From NCBI GenBank assembly GCA_030549495.1, contig JAUIRK010000049.1, positions 1 through 64,000 of the forward strand: a stretch of 64,000 nt of DNA. The letters are read 5' to 3'. Below, in pieces: positions 20,540 through 32,440 of this stretch. The translations under genes and the position numbers were made by a program. A model generated the notes under the pieces. The model was not told the origin of the DNA and did no database searches. It worked only from the letters and a program-made list of their open reading frames with translations. How positions within the stretch are numbered: the first letter of the stretch is position 1; each line of letters opens with the position of its first letter. The stretch is from Nectonema munidae (lineage: Eukaryota; Nematomorpha; Nectonematoida; Nectonematidae).

Positions 20540-21690
20540 GATAATGTATAGTGAATTTGCTAAAATAAGAAGCATTCAATATGGGTATGTGTTTTTATTG
20601 TCTTTACTTTTTTAGGTGATTCTTCAAAGCCTCTCAAATCATGCATGAAATCGTTTTCTTCATTATCCAAAGATACTACTTTGGATAGTAATAGTAATGT
20701 CTTTTTTCTTTTTTCTCTTATTTTAAAATGCAGCTCAGGAATGTGTCCACTATAGGCTGATTTCCCTATTTGTTTCATACTGCATCATATGCACAATCTT
20801 TATTTCTCTTACTTTTTGATTTTTATTGTATGCAAGTATGTGGTGTGTGGTTGAGTCAGTAGCACCGCTAGGGAGATGGGAGAATGAGCTCTCCTTAGAA
20901 TTCACCCGAACTCACTACTCCACCTGATTGGATTAAAGTAGGTTCTCGCAACGCAGTTGCCCTGTCTTTTTGTATATCCCTTTTATCCCGTTTATTTCTC
21001 TTTCTACGTATGTGCCGTGCGTGTCGGACAAACCCTCGTGTGGTTGTTTGACCCCTATTTGAGTGCAAATACGGGTTACACTGAAGGAACTTGTGCCTGG
21101 CAAGTCCTGTGTGGACTTAAATTTGTGTTCCTGAATTTTTATTCATCGGAATTTACTGCAAAAATTATTAGTTCCCTGTTTCGCAGGAACAAACCATTTT
21201 TAATCTTTCATCAAAAATTTGAGACTAAGGAAAAAGTATATTTGCAATAAAAAAATTATTACAATCACAAAGTGTCTAAATAAATGAATATCAATCTGAA
21301 AGATCCTAAAATTGATCTTTATTCTTGATACTAGCAAAAGATAACGTAGATTTTATGAAAGAAATTCTGATATCCTTTATGAAGAAACAGGCATTTTTGC
21401 TTGTTTCAAAAGATTAATTTTGATTAAAGCTAATTCTAGAAATATCTTTTTTTTGATTGAATTTGTTGATTAAGATGAATACTATGAAAGTTTCTTTAAT
21501 GATTCTGATTCCTTATGGATCATATAAGTATAGAGAAAGAAAGCATTAACAAAATTCAGAAAATTATTCTTAGATTAGTGTAGCTTAACGATATATAGTA
21601 TCAAATGAAAATGAATTTTACTTTTTGAACAAAAAATTTATAACTCCTGAAAAGCAAATTAAACAATGTTTTTTACATGCGTGTGCGGGT
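20540..21690. other. Stretch without recognised gene
   Basis: The region 20,850-21,150 is less AT-rich than its surroundings, but the frames there lack recognisable domains or splice context. Nothing further is supported. Confidence 0.35.
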
Positions 21691-21699
21691 TAAATCTCT

Positions 21700-21870
21700 A
21701 TGGCGTGAGTAGAGTTGGTTAGATGCTGGATTCGATAACTCAATGTATTGGGTTCGATCCCCTATCAAGCCTGCTTTCCTCATAGTTCGATACAAGCGGC
21801 GCAATTGTGCCTTCTCAATGAAAACACCATATGGTACCTTTACCTTTATAATTGCTTTATTTTTCTGCAC
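21700..21870 (+). repeat. tRNA-derived SINE, copy 1
   Basis: A tRNA-like head contains an A-box-like segment (GAGTAGAGTTGGTTAGATGC, near 21,706-21,725) and an excellent B box, GGTTCGATCC, at 21,751-21,760. A non-tRNA body follows (CTCATAGTTCGATACAAG...) and is shared with the copy at 30,470. No acceptor stem pairs around the head, so it is not a tRNA gene. Polymerase III transcription is expected for such families. Confidence 0.7.
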
Positions 21871-21879
21871 TGAGGGTAT

Positions 21880-23340
21880 CAACTCTGAATTTACACGTCA
21901 AAAGCAAATTTTTACAGTGTTTTTAAATGTTGATAAGAATACTTATTTCTTTATTTGACTTTTTCAAAGAGCACTGCAATTTCATATAAATTTTATTGGC
22001 TAACATACATACGAATGAAGTTTATGCTGTAGATTATTTTTCAATAAAAATTATACAAAGTAAAAAATAAATGTGTTCCTGTATTATTTATTTATTTTTT
22101 CTAAATGACATAAAAAGGGCGATGTTGACATTTTTAAAAAAGTCAACTGTTTTTAGTGGAAAATTTTCCCTTGTTTTTATAAATAAATAACATTACTTGT
22201 ATGTCATGATTCGAACTAAGGTGCATATGAGGATTTATTTTTGACGCGAGTTTCGTTGTTTTCCTTATACTTTTCAAAAACTGGATTAAAAATTAGAACA
22301 ATGATTAATTTGATAATGAGTGGTTTTTAGCAGAGCTTTATTTATGCCATGTAAATAACGTGTGAGCAAAGATGAAAGCGTGCACTCACGCATCAATGAT
22401 AAAACGAGGCTAAATAAGGGTAAATCAACCAACTTTGTGGAAATCGATCAATTAACTTCACAAGATAAAGGCGTACATTATTTTTTATTGATAAAAATCT
22501 CCATGAATACCGAACGTGGGTAGAAAAAGATCATTTTTTTAAATATATAATTAATAAAGTTTGCATCTCTCTAATAGTACTCTTCCAGAAAATATTAGGA
22601 CCTTGAGATTTTAGATTCAAGGTTTAGTGTATCAGAACAAAAAGGTTTTGAAGCTTCTTTGCTCAACAAAGATTTTGCCTTCATTCCTACTTCATTTTTT
22701 AAGTTTTTCAAAAGTTAATTCGATATTATTGGCGACAGATATAAACGTGTAACGTTGCTATTTCTGTCTCAAAAAGAATTCAAGGAAGTAATGCACAATC
22801 TTTTACGCATGTATATTCAATATTTCGATCGTATCCTTTTGTCAGCTTGTGTACTCTTTGAATATACTATAAACTTTATTTTGCTTTTCCTGTGCTCGAA
22901 TGTGAATAAACAAGGAATCATCCATTTTTCTTTTTCTTCTTTAGATAGTTCCTCTTCGATCAAACCATGTAATTCTTCATTTTTCAAAAAAGGAGCCCGA
23001 AATTTTCCCTCTGCTCATAAACGTAATTTTAAAACTTCTTCAAATCCCAAAATTTATATGACTTGAAATCATAATCTTGATTTATCTTTTCGCATATAAA
23101 ATTATCCTTAGATTATATTTTTATAAAATTTGTGTATATGTAAGATATTGAATTTTTAATATATTTATGCTAAGGGATAACAATTTGATATTGGTGAATA
23201 AAAAATTATATATATAATATATATCTTGTAAAACCTCCAGGTATTGGACACGCGAAGCAACCTCACATAATTTTTTTTCTGAAAAGGAATCAAGACGTGT
23301 GATAAGTCCTGCTAATTTTATTCAGTATAATCAGTTACAT
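21880..23340. other. AT-rich stretch without recognised gene
   Basis: The frame at 22,755-23,066 is the longest but has no domain, no splice context and AT-driven composition. I see nothing else. Confidence 0.35.
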
Positions 23341-23344
23341 AATA

Positions 23345-23435
23345 CAGTAGACTCTCTTGAAAACGGACACCTTAGGGCCGACAAAAATTTTCGGGTTTTT
23401 CGAAATTCTGGTTTCTCGAAAAGTCTAATATAATC
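23345..23435 (+). mobile_element. Tigger/pogo-like terminus
   Basis: A TA dinucleotide is followed by CAGTAGACTCTCTTGAAAAC, with repeated TTTCGAA-type subterminal motifs (TTCGGGTTTTTCGAAATTC). This is typical of one end of a Tigger-like element. The other end is not recognised. Confidence 0.5.
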
Positions 23436-24030
23436 TCATTTTTCAACTTCAAATGGCCAAACCTTCGAGCGAATTGTTACGTAGTTTTAGCTAAGTTCAA
23501 TGGGTCAAACAAAACAAGTAAAGGTTAGTTTGTTCCTTATAAACCTTGTTGATAAACTTTTCTTCTGACCTTCAATTTTAATGACCGAACCATCTTAATC
23601 CTTATTTTTCTAAAACGTTATTTATTTCGTTAACTTAACAAATAGCTCCTACTTTCCCATTACTTATTTTTAATTATTTATTAAGTTTACACTTTTAACA
23701 TTCTCATTTCAGTTGTAATTAATCTAACTTTGTATGCTTCTTTTAATGCCCAACTTTGGCGACTATATACGATACTTGACCTAATATAACTTTTTTTTAC
23801 AAATAACCTCTTAAATATAAAGAAAGGTACTATTTATTGCACAAAATACTGCTTAGATACTTCATTTTTTCCATGGTATCCTTATTCTATGCTCTATCGA
23901 ATTTTCTACACTGCCCACTCTATTTACGACTTTTCCTAAATAACAAAATTCGTTGGCTTCCCAAATTCTACACATTCTACAACTACCTTTTCAAAACTAT
24001 TCAAGACCATGGGAGTTAAACAACTACTGC
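23436..24030. other. Stretch without recognised gene
   Basis: AT-rich. This may be the interior of the decayed Tigger-like element starting at 23,345, but no transposase motif is seen. Confidence 0.3.
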
Positions 24031-24036
24031 ACTTAA

Positions 24037-24166
24037 CCCTTTCGTGACCAGTGTATCATATGTGATACATAAACAATTTTACCTTCGTCTGCTTTTTTAA
24101 ATAGTTTTGTATATGAATCTTCTGCTTTTTAATAAATATCGTCTGCTTTTTTTGGTCACGAAAGGG
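24037..24166. mobile_element. piggyBac-like palindromic MITE, copy A
   Basis: Flanked by TTAA on both sides (24,033-24,036 and 24,167-24,170). Perfect terminal repeats CCCTTTCGTGACCA and TGGTCACGAAAGGG. An inner palindrome TGTATCA-TATG-TGATACA sits next to the left terminus. Core motifs are TTCGTCTGC (24,084), ATCTTCTGC (24,117) and ATCGTCTGC (24,138). TTAA duplication with CCC ends is the piggyBac signature. The element is 130 bp and non-coding. Confidence 0.85.
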
Positions 24167-24170
24167 TTAA

Positions 24171-26360
24171 AATTCTTAATTTTAAATAAACTATCTGTAA
24201 AAATTTTAAATCCAATTAATACCCTTTATATATAAATAGAAATGATGAAAGATTATAAACAATCATTATTCATCGATGGATTTGAGTTTTTAAAGTTTTT
24301 TTAATTAAAAATGTATTTTTGCCAAAAATTTGCTATTGTATATTTTTTTAATTTTTGATTTAATTTCTAGAAATCAAACCTACATCTCTTATTGGCTTTG
24401 CAAAGGAGCAGAGTTTGAAGAAATTGGAGAAAAAATATGTATTTTTTAAGTTTTTCTTTCAACCCCAACTTTCTGTCTCCATATCTTTTCATTTCAGATT
24501 AAGAGATGAGCTTTGAGGCCCCCTTTTGCGTAGTGACTGTCAGAGTGATTTAAGGTCTTTTAATAAAAAATTTAACGAGTGTGAACAGTAAGAGACTGGC
24601 AGCCATTAATTTCGCATTTTTATCTCTGTAAAATTTTCACAAATACTAACTTTCGGATTTTAGCTTCCTTTCATTGAAAAAATGCAAAAAATAAGAGGCT
24701 TATTCTGCATTTGAATTATCTGAATTAATTTCATTGTAAAGCAAAGCAATTTGTTAAATATAATTTTTTTCATTATCTGCCGCTGCATACAAAATATATT
24801 CAAAGGTAAATTGATCCATTTTGATGAAGTCCCCAAATTTGTACTCTTTGAATGATGCTTGGTTCATTGATTTGGCTGATTATTCAGTCCAAACTACAAA
24901 AGGTTTCCACCTCAGATCTGGTAGGGACCTTTTTGCACTGATCTTCGTGTCAAGAGGTCATTGAACTAAAACTAAAATTTTAGGTTATTTTTTTCATACA
25001 GTTATTTAGTCCGTCCGAAATTTATTTTTGTTTTGTTCTATAAGTGTTAATAGATCATTATTGAGTTAACAAGAGTTCTTCTGGACTACTATATCAAAAA
25101 GTAAACACTTATTTATTTTAGTAAGCTTATATTTTAATTTGGTCAAATATAAATATTCACTAATAAAAATATTCAAACTTTTAGATAATTGAATGTAAAA
25201 TTTACAACTTAAAAATTAGCAAAGTACTTTTTTAAACGTAGTTTTCATTGTTAGATTGACTAATTTAATCGTTTTGAGCTAATGGCTTTATTACTTGATA
25301 ATGAATTTGGGATTTGAACACATATTCTTTACATTTTATACGACAAAGTAACTTTATAAAATACGTTTGAATAAGTTTTTTAAACTTGGATCTACTCCTC
25401 TCTTATAGAGGCGCAAACTTAAGAAGTCGCATATGATCAATTTAATTTGATGAAAAATATTTAAAGATTTCATTTTAAACTTCATTTCTTAAACTATTTC
25501 AAAAATATAAAACATTAAGGAATCAAGAATATTTTTGAATTCAATGTTTTTGTTCTCATTTTTTTCTGTTTGTATTTTAAATTTTATTTTGAGTTTCAAT
25601 TTTTTTCGTCTTCGTTTATTTTGGCTATTTCTACTTTACAACGTTTAAGGATCTACACACTTTAATATAATTAAAAAAAGTTTTAAATATTCTTAAATAA
25701 TCGATTTTTTTGACTGTTTATATAAAAGTCAGTTAATAGTCAAGATTACAAACGTCAAAACAAATAGAAGTGACTCCTAAAACAAGAAAATACATTGCAT
25801 CTTGGGATTCAAAAGTGCCAAATTTACACAGGTTTTCGCGAGTTCAAAATTTAAGGATAGACGGAAAGAAAATTGTTTTCACTCAAAAATTTGACAGGAA
25901 TAAAAAGAAATCAGTTCCTAAAAAAATTAATTGACTCTCCAAAATCAAATTTTAGCCACGATAAGATAAAGATTGAAAATCACTTCCTTACGGCAGAATT
26001 TTTTGTCATAGTTAAATATTGCCCGTGCTTTACTCTTGTCTGATATATGCATTCGTTTGCCCAAATTTTCATTTAAATTAAAGCAAAACAAAACATACCC
26101 ATAGGTGTTAAGATCAATATGAAATATACTTTGTAATATTTTAATATGATTAAATACTGTATTTTTTTGATTAAGGAATTATTGTGGAGCATATTTCATG
26201 ACAAAAAAATATGCAAATGTCATGTTGTAACATAAATTTGATGTGAATCTGATAATCATGACGTTTCCCTATCTTTTTGTTGTCGGGTATTCTTCTAACA
26301 TTTTGACAGATAATAATAGATATCTATGGACTCCTAAAAATTGAAGTTTTAATATTCTAA
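24171..26360. other. Stretch without recognised gene
   Basis: About 2.2 kb of AT-rich sequence in which I find no exon-like frame longer than 60 codons, no RNA gene and no clear repeat borders. Confidence 0.35.
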
Positions 26361-26361
26361 T

Positions 26362-26713
26362 ACTAGCCGGTCCCGTGGTCGTTTCTCGCTTCGCTCGAAA
26401 CAGTGTTTCTCGCTGCGCTCGAAACATAGGATTCTGGGTAGTGTGTATATTGAGTTGCTAATTCAAATTCGCTTCGCTCGAAACGACAACGGGACCGGCT
26501 AGTTTTTTTGTTTAGACTACGCTCGAAACATAGGATTCTGGGTAATGTGTATATTGAGTTGCTAATTCAAATTCGCTTCGCTCGAAACGACCACGGGACC
26601 GGCTAGTTTTTTATTGTTTAGGCTACGCTCGAAACATAGGATTCTGGGTAGTGTGTATATTGAGTTGCTAATTCAAATTCGCTTCGCTCGAAACGACCAC
26701 GGGACCGGCTAGT
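26362..26713. repeat. GC-rich inverted-repeat element with three tandem units
   Basis: The first unit (26,362-26,503) starts ACTAGCCGGTCCCGTGGTCG and ends with nearly the exact reverse complement, CG-CAACGGGACCGGCTAGT. Two more units of about 105 bp, ending GACCACGGGACCGGCTAGT (26,607 and 26,713), follow in tandem. Each carries CGCTTCGCTCGAAAC and the phrase ATAGGATTCTGGGTA. The arms are far richer in GC than the surroundings. The structure resembles a MITE whose right part has been tandemly amplified. Confidence 0.75.
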
Positions 26714-27970
26714 TTTTTATTGTTTAGGCTACGCTCGAACAATGGGATTCTTGGTAGTGTGTGTTTTGAGTTGCAAATAGTGTTATATGGTATGGTGATC
26801 AGTTTTTAGAATATTTGTACCTTTTCTGTGTATTTTTCTATTACACCATATAAAATACATACAAAAGGTATTTCAACCAATCAGAATGCTTCAAACACAT
26901 ATATACACAAAACATATATAAATAATTTCAACCAATCAAAATGCTTCAAACACATACACACATACAAACTCATCACACCATATAAAAACACACACAAAAC
27001 ATATATAAATAATTTGGACCAATGAGAATGCTTCCAGCGACAGACACACACACACACGCTAGCTTATTATAATATACTAGCCGGTCCCGTGGTCGTTTCT
27101 CGCTTCGCTCGAAACAGTGTTTCTCGCTACGCTCGAAACATAGGATTCTTGGTAGTGTGTATATTGAGTTGCTAATTCAAATTCGCTTCGCTCAAAACGA
27201 CCACGGGACGGTAGTTTTTTGTTTAGGCTACCTCGAAACATAGAATTCTTGTAGTGTGTATTTTGAGTTGTAATAGTGTTATATGGTATGGTGATCAGTT
27301 TTAGAATATTTGTATCTTTTCTGTGTATTTTCTATTACACCATATAAAAAAAGATATTTCAACCAATCAGAATGTTAAGGAACCTCCACTACAGATATAT
27401 GAACTCATCACGCATAAAAATACATACAAAACATATGAAAATTTCAACAATCAGAATTTCCATAGACACTAACACATATAAATCATCACATATAAAAATA
27501 CACACAAAAACATATATAAATAAATTCAACCAATCAGAATTTCAGCACACACACACAACACACAGACGTATATTATAATATAGATAGGTCGTGGTCGTTT
27601 TCGTTCGTCGAAACAGTGTTTTCGTGTGAAACATAGGATTCTGGGAGTGTGATATTGAGTTGTAATTCAAATTTCATCGTCAAAACGAACGGGCAGTTTT
27701 TTATTGTTTAGGTACTCGAAACATAGAATTCTTGAGGTGTATTTTGAGTTGTAATAGTGTATATGGTATGGTGATAGTTTTAGAATATTTGTATTTTCTG
27801 TGTATTTTTCTATTACACCATATAAAATAATAAAAAGGTATTTAAAATCAGAATTTAAAAAATATATAAAAAAATATATAAATAATTTAACAATCAGAAT
27901 TTAAACAAATAAATAAAACTCATAAATATAAATAAAAAATATATAAATAATTTAACAATAAAATGTAGAA
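26362..27970. repeat. Three successive copies of a compound repeat, increasingly eroded
   Basis: Blocks start near 26,362, 27,074 and 27,577. Each runs from the ACTAGCCGG-type head through ATATGGTATGGTGATCAG and CTATTACACCATATAAAA to an ACACATA-rich tail. The head of copy 2 is intact but its later parts have short deletions. Copy 3 lacks many C residues throughout: the tail phrase TTTCAACCAATCA becomes TTTAACAATCA and ACACA runs become AAA. Short frames at 26,828-27,578 are translations of this repeat and not genes. Confidence 0.75.
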
Positions 27971-28179
27971 AAATATAAAAATATAGATGAGTATTGAATA
28001 TATTTCTAAAATATATTCCGTTGTAATCACACTTTATACAACTTTTGAATTCTTATAGTGCTATGGAGTTTTGAACAAATATTAAATTAAAATCACCTAT
28101 TCTATTGGTTAATATAAACAAAATGAAGTAGAATTCCCATCTTCGAGTTCATATATTAAAAGAGGTATTTTAGAAATTA

Positions 28180-28365
28180 CAGATATGGTATCTTATTGTT
28201 TTTTTGATATCCAAAAGTATTGAGAATGGCGACTCACAAATCCATTTTGATGGAAACTGTAGCAGTGCTCCAATAACCAGTTCAGAAATAAGTGGGTGCA
28301 ACTTCTGAATTTTGATCCCAAAAGACACGATTATACGAGTGTGTTTTGGGCAAATCATGTTTTAA
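28180..28365 (-). pseudogene. hAT C-terminal fragment
   Basis: The minus strand encodes ISELVIGALLQFPSKWICES followed by PFSILLDIKKTIR. This matches the LxxFPSTYLCExxFSxLxxIKTKxRxRL dimerisation segment of ZBED5/SCAND3-like hAT transposases. Only about 60 residues remain open. Confidence 0.6.
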
Positions 28366-28694
28366 ATCTATTTTCCTTACATGTTATTAAAACTCCCAAG
28401 TACCCTATCAGGTGTGCAAATGTATCGCTGGGCTACATAATTATACGATTTTTTTTATGGTTTTGATTTTTCTATAATATATAAAATGTATATTTTTTAA
28501 GCTTAAAAAGTGCGATAAAAATATTTGCGAGAAAAATGTTAAATTTGATGATGTTGTGACTAAAGTTTCTTTAGAAGTTCCTCCTAATCAATCCATCATC
28601 TCTTTTCCTAAAGTACTCTTTTTTATATTTTAATCTCTCTCAATGTTCTCGAAGGATTTGTTATTTCATTGAAAACGAATAGCCTTTCTCTTAA

Positions 28695-28822
28695 CCCGTT
28701 AATGCACATGTCGACTATAGTCGACTTTACAAAAATAAAATCGTCTGCGTTTATCAAAGCTCTTTAATACAAATCTTCTGCTTTAGATTAGATATCGTCT
28801 GATTATTCTTGTCGTTAACTGG
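28695..28822. mobile_element. piggyBac-like palindromic MITE, copy B
   Basis: Flanked by TTAA at 28,691-28,694 and 28,823-28,826. Ends are CCCGTTAATG and CGTTAACTGG, which pair over the GTTAA part. The inner palindrome GTCGACTATAGTCGAC is perfect. Core motifs ATCGTCTGC, ATCTTCTGC and ATCGTCTGA occur in the same order and spacing as in copy A. Confidence 0.8.
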
Positions 28823-28829
28823 TTAAAAG

Positions 28830-29815
28830 GAAAAAAGATGTTCGGAGTATTTTTCTCAAGCTCTCTTGAATTCGCATTTTCCTTTTTAACAAATATGTCG
28901 TATAATAAAAATTTTGTTTCAAAAATTGCAAACAAATTTTTGTTATCAACATTTTAATAACTAACTCATAAAATGGCAGTATAAATTAAATAATTCGTTT
29001 TTTTTCAGTATACGTAGGTTGTTTAAGTCTTGCCGTATTAAATATTATTTCATAAAATATACATAACTAAACTAGGAATCCACAAAAATACATCACTAAT
29101 ATCTAATGCCTTAGTTATACGAAGAAAATAGAATATGAACTTCAAATACAAAACGTTCAAAATCAATAATTTATACCATGTCTAATGATTTTGCATAACA
29201 AGGATTCAAGTTGAATTTCTAACATTATTTTGCATGCTTACAAACATTTTCACGTTATTATGGAAGAATTGGAATAGCCTATATCTAACAATAAACACTG
29301 AATTATTTCTTAACTTGTTTACCAGCCTGCTTTGTTTTTTACACACCCATAAATAAGTTTAAAAAATGATATCCAGTTTTCTTGCTTTCCTAGTCTGTAT
29401 ATCAATACATTCTTTTATAGTTTTCCAAAGCTGAAAAGTGTTAGGCACAAAGTTTTTCATATTATTTTAAATTAAGCGAGTGTATGATATCTACATACAC
29501 TGTTAATTATATTAAATGTGTTTTATTGTACATATAATGAAGGTTGGCATTTTTAATTGTTTAACACAAATATTTGATTATATGCCATTGAAATATACTT
29601 TTACGAAAAAATTACAAATGACCAATCATATACTTGTAATGCAATGAACGAAACATCACTCAACGCGCATATTTTAAATCTGGATTAAATATGAATAACA
29701 ATGAATTCTTTTCCTAAAGTCTTCATTCACTTAGATTCACAGAATATTTTAATAATTTTCCAAAATCCGTTATATAGAAAGCTAAGGTAAATATACAAAT
29801 TTTTATTACCCTAAA
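28830..29815. other. Stretch without recognised gene
   Basis: AT-rich, no supported feature. Confidence 0.35.
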
Positions 29816-30454
29816 TTATAGCGTTTCCCAACTTTTTTTCGCAGTGGACCCCTAAAAAGTTAAAAACGAATGTATATCTAACCACAAAACTTAATATCCA
29901 AGTCTTTTATCTTTCAGGCCAAGGTATGTTCCTAGTAGGTAAGATTAAGTTTGGAACAGAATCGAAGCGCTAGTTAGTTTCTTGAGTGATTATTCTTTAT
30001 CAAAAATTTCCAGCGTTTTTATTTATAAAATATTATTTAACTAACACTCTACTTACTCAGGCGAATGCCAAAGAAAAAGTTTCCTACCTACAAGTGATAT
30101 TCGTGGTTCTAGATGATTGAGGCGTAGCATAACTTCTGGCTATTTAATTAAAATAGTAGTCGCTTAATTGTATGTCCAATAGGTTCAAATTCTTTTTCTG
30201 ACAACGTGTTACCTTACACTTACATTAATTCTTTGAGATACCAAAAAAAATGAAAATCTGCTTTAAATATATAAAATTCCATTGAAAATAGTCGTAGTAA
30301 CACCACGGCACCCAAATAAGAATGCACCAACATATATCTGTGTCTTCAAGAAATTTTTTTTGGAATTCTGCGTGGATGCCCTGGATTTTTACATAGGCAG
30401 CTTCCATTTTGATCCCTTTGAGAAGCCTACGATAATAGGCTTCAAAATGGGGGT

Positions 30455-30650
30455 GTGAAGAAAAGAAAAAGTTTGTGAGTAAGATTTGCTAGATACTAGG
30501 CTTCGATACCCTTAAGTCTTGGTTTGGATGTAGCATCAAGCCTCCCTTGCTCATAGTTGTATAAAAATAGCACAATTTTGCTTTCTCGATAAAAACAACG
30601 TGCATACCCTTATCTTGATTTGATAAACTGGCTTTAGTTCAGTACGCTTG
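30455..30650 (+). repeat. tRNA-derived SINE, copy 2 (diverged)
   Basis: This aligns by eye with copy 1: GTGAGTAAGATTTGCTAGATAC for the A-box region, a decayed B box, then AAGCCTCCCTTGCTCATAGTTG and a body matching the segment after 21,765. It has the same orientation as copy 1. The box A and B changes suggest that it is inactive. Confidence 0.55.
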
Positions 30651-31093
30651 TTATACACGATTTTCCAAACATTTTTAGGCATGATTGCCTACTTTTCGGC
30701 AAACGCTGCATCGCCGACCCACATTACTTTTAAGAACGCAAAAATCATCTAATTAAAAATTCATAATTATTCGTAGAAGATTTTGTTTATAATCGGAATT
30801 TACTTCTAACTTGCGATTATATTGATTGTGCTTTATTTTTGTTTTTTGATTTGCTTTGACTATATTTTGTAAATTTATTGTATTTGTTTTTCCAAAATAT
30901 ATACAATGAGATGGAAACAAAAAAGTTTCTTTTTAGCTTTGAACTAATCAAGCTTTTTTCTCAAATGAATATTTCAAGTTATTGTGGTCAATTGAAAGGT
31001 TAATTCGCGAAAATTCTTTATCATCCACAAAAATTGGACAGTGCCCACAATTTCCTATAAATGTATTCATGGTCAGGGATGCCAATCCCTGTT

Positions 31094-31268
31094 CTAGAGC
31101 AAAGGGGGATGAGTACACGTGCTATTCAATCATATTCTTCATACATCATTTATTGATAAATAGCCTCTTGGAAAGCAGCTAATTGACTCGAAGGAGAGTG
31201 GCCAATTTTCAACAGCAACCCCATTTATTGATTCAAAGGATTCTGAAGAAGCGGCATTGGATACTGTA
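31094..31268 (+). repeat. Direct repeat R1, left of LINE remnant
   Basis: From GAGCAAAGGGG to about TGTAAAATATCTTTTTT, this segment matches 32,256-32,440 with substitutions. Shared phrases are TTATTGATAAATAG, GGAAAGCA and CCAATTTTCAACA. The pair brackets the LINE remnant. Confidence 0.55.
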
Positions 31269-31269
31269 A

Positions 31270-32285
31270 AATATCTTTTTTTATAGAGATTAATATGTTG
31301 TTGTTAGCCTTCAACGCACTATCATCTCGGTGTTGATAGTTCGTTGAAGCTCCTATAAACTTGGTCTTCAGACCGTTGTCCCACCTTTTGGTCCATAAAT
31401 CTTTTGGTATGTATGTAAGCGTGGGCATTCTAAGAGAAGTTGAGTTGTGAGCATGTATGTGACATACAGGACATGCGGGTCTATGGTGGGTAGAAGCGGT
31501 AATCATGAGCATGTATTCGTGGAGAAGTGGAGATTTATTAGCACTGAGTTGTGGGAGTGTGTGTGAGTATGTGTGTTTAATCGTCTTTCTTTTGTGTTAG
31601 TCTGTAGAGGGGTTTTGTTGATGATTTTGTTTGGGTTTAAGTAATTATGTAGTTTGTGCATGTATGGTTTTAAGTGTGTTTGGTTGTATTAAGGATCTTT
31701 GTTTTGGCATGCGTCCCTGATGTGTGTCGTGTGTATGGACATAAATCGATGTTTTGGATTGCTTGGAGTCTGTCGATGTTTGTATGTGAGACAATAGCTT
31801 GCTTATTTTTAGATTGGTCGTTTAATGACTTTTTAAGTATTTATTAGTATTTCTTTTTGCTTGTCCCATCTGGTGCCAGACAAGTATTTGATGGTCTTTA
31901 TTTGTGATTTTCCCATGTGTGGTGTAAGTTAGTTTTAGATCAAAAGAAATGCCAAGAATTAAGGTATGCATGTTTTTAGCAATGTTGATTAGTGTGTTGT
32001 ATTCTTTGTTGGTTTGGGTTACAAGTGTGGATTGTGACTTGGTGGAGTTGACCAATATTTTGTTGTTCTTTTTATCCAATGGTAGATGTTATTTGCGAAT
32101 TCTTGGATGCCATTTTTAGATGTGTCTGTTGTTTGAGTGTTGTAATGTTATTTTAATGTCGTCGGCGTATGTGATCAAATGGATGTGGTGTTTTGTTGGA
32201 AAAGGGATGTCTGAAATGTATATGTTGAAGACGATTGGTGAAAGTGAGCTTCCTTGAGCAAAGGGGAGGGGTAGAAGTTCTATGC
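31270..32285 (-). pseudogene. LINE reverse transcriptase remnant (Jockey-like)
   Basis: On the minus strand, the segment opens with QGSSLSPIVFNIYISDIP and then ITYADDI (YADD near 32,155-32,169), the catalytic region of non-LTR reverse transcriptase. It continues with VNSTKSQSTLV and ILGISFDLKLTYTTH. It ends with a C-terminal zinc-knuckle-like CPVCHIHAHNSTSL...LWTKRW near 31,400. Stops divide it, for example shortly after YADD and after YLKSH, and upstream RT and endonuclease parts are missing. It resembles Jockey-type LINEs; the clade is uncertain. Confidence 0.75.
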
Positions 32286-32440
32286 GATTATATTCTTTTT
32301 ATATTATTCATTGATAAATAGTCTGTGGGAAAGCAACCAATTGACTTCAAGAAAGGTTACCAATTTTCAACATCAACTCCATTTTTGGAAGATACAAAGA
32401 ATTCTAAAGATGTTGAATCAAAAAATGTAAAATTGTTTTT
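32256..32440 (+). repeat. Direct repeat R2, right of LINE remnant
   Basis: Diverged partner of R1. It starts GAGCAAAGGGG, where the LINE's QGSSLSP coding begins on the other strand, and ends near AATGTAAAATTG. Confidence 0.55.

Noticed and set aside
20957-21250. 97-residue frame as a gene
   Set aside because: It sits in a slightly GC-richer patch but has no recognisable motif or exon context.
21700-21765. tRNA gene
   Set aside because: The B box is good, but there is no acceptor stem or 3' pairing, and a shared non-tRNA body follows. It is a SINE head.
22755-23066. 103-residue frame as a gene
   Set aside because: No domain, no splice sites in phase, no neighbouring exon; composition is that of AT-rich random sequence.
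26828-27578. Small frames rich in T, H and Y residues
   Set aside because: These are translations of the ACACATA-rich tail of the compound repeat.
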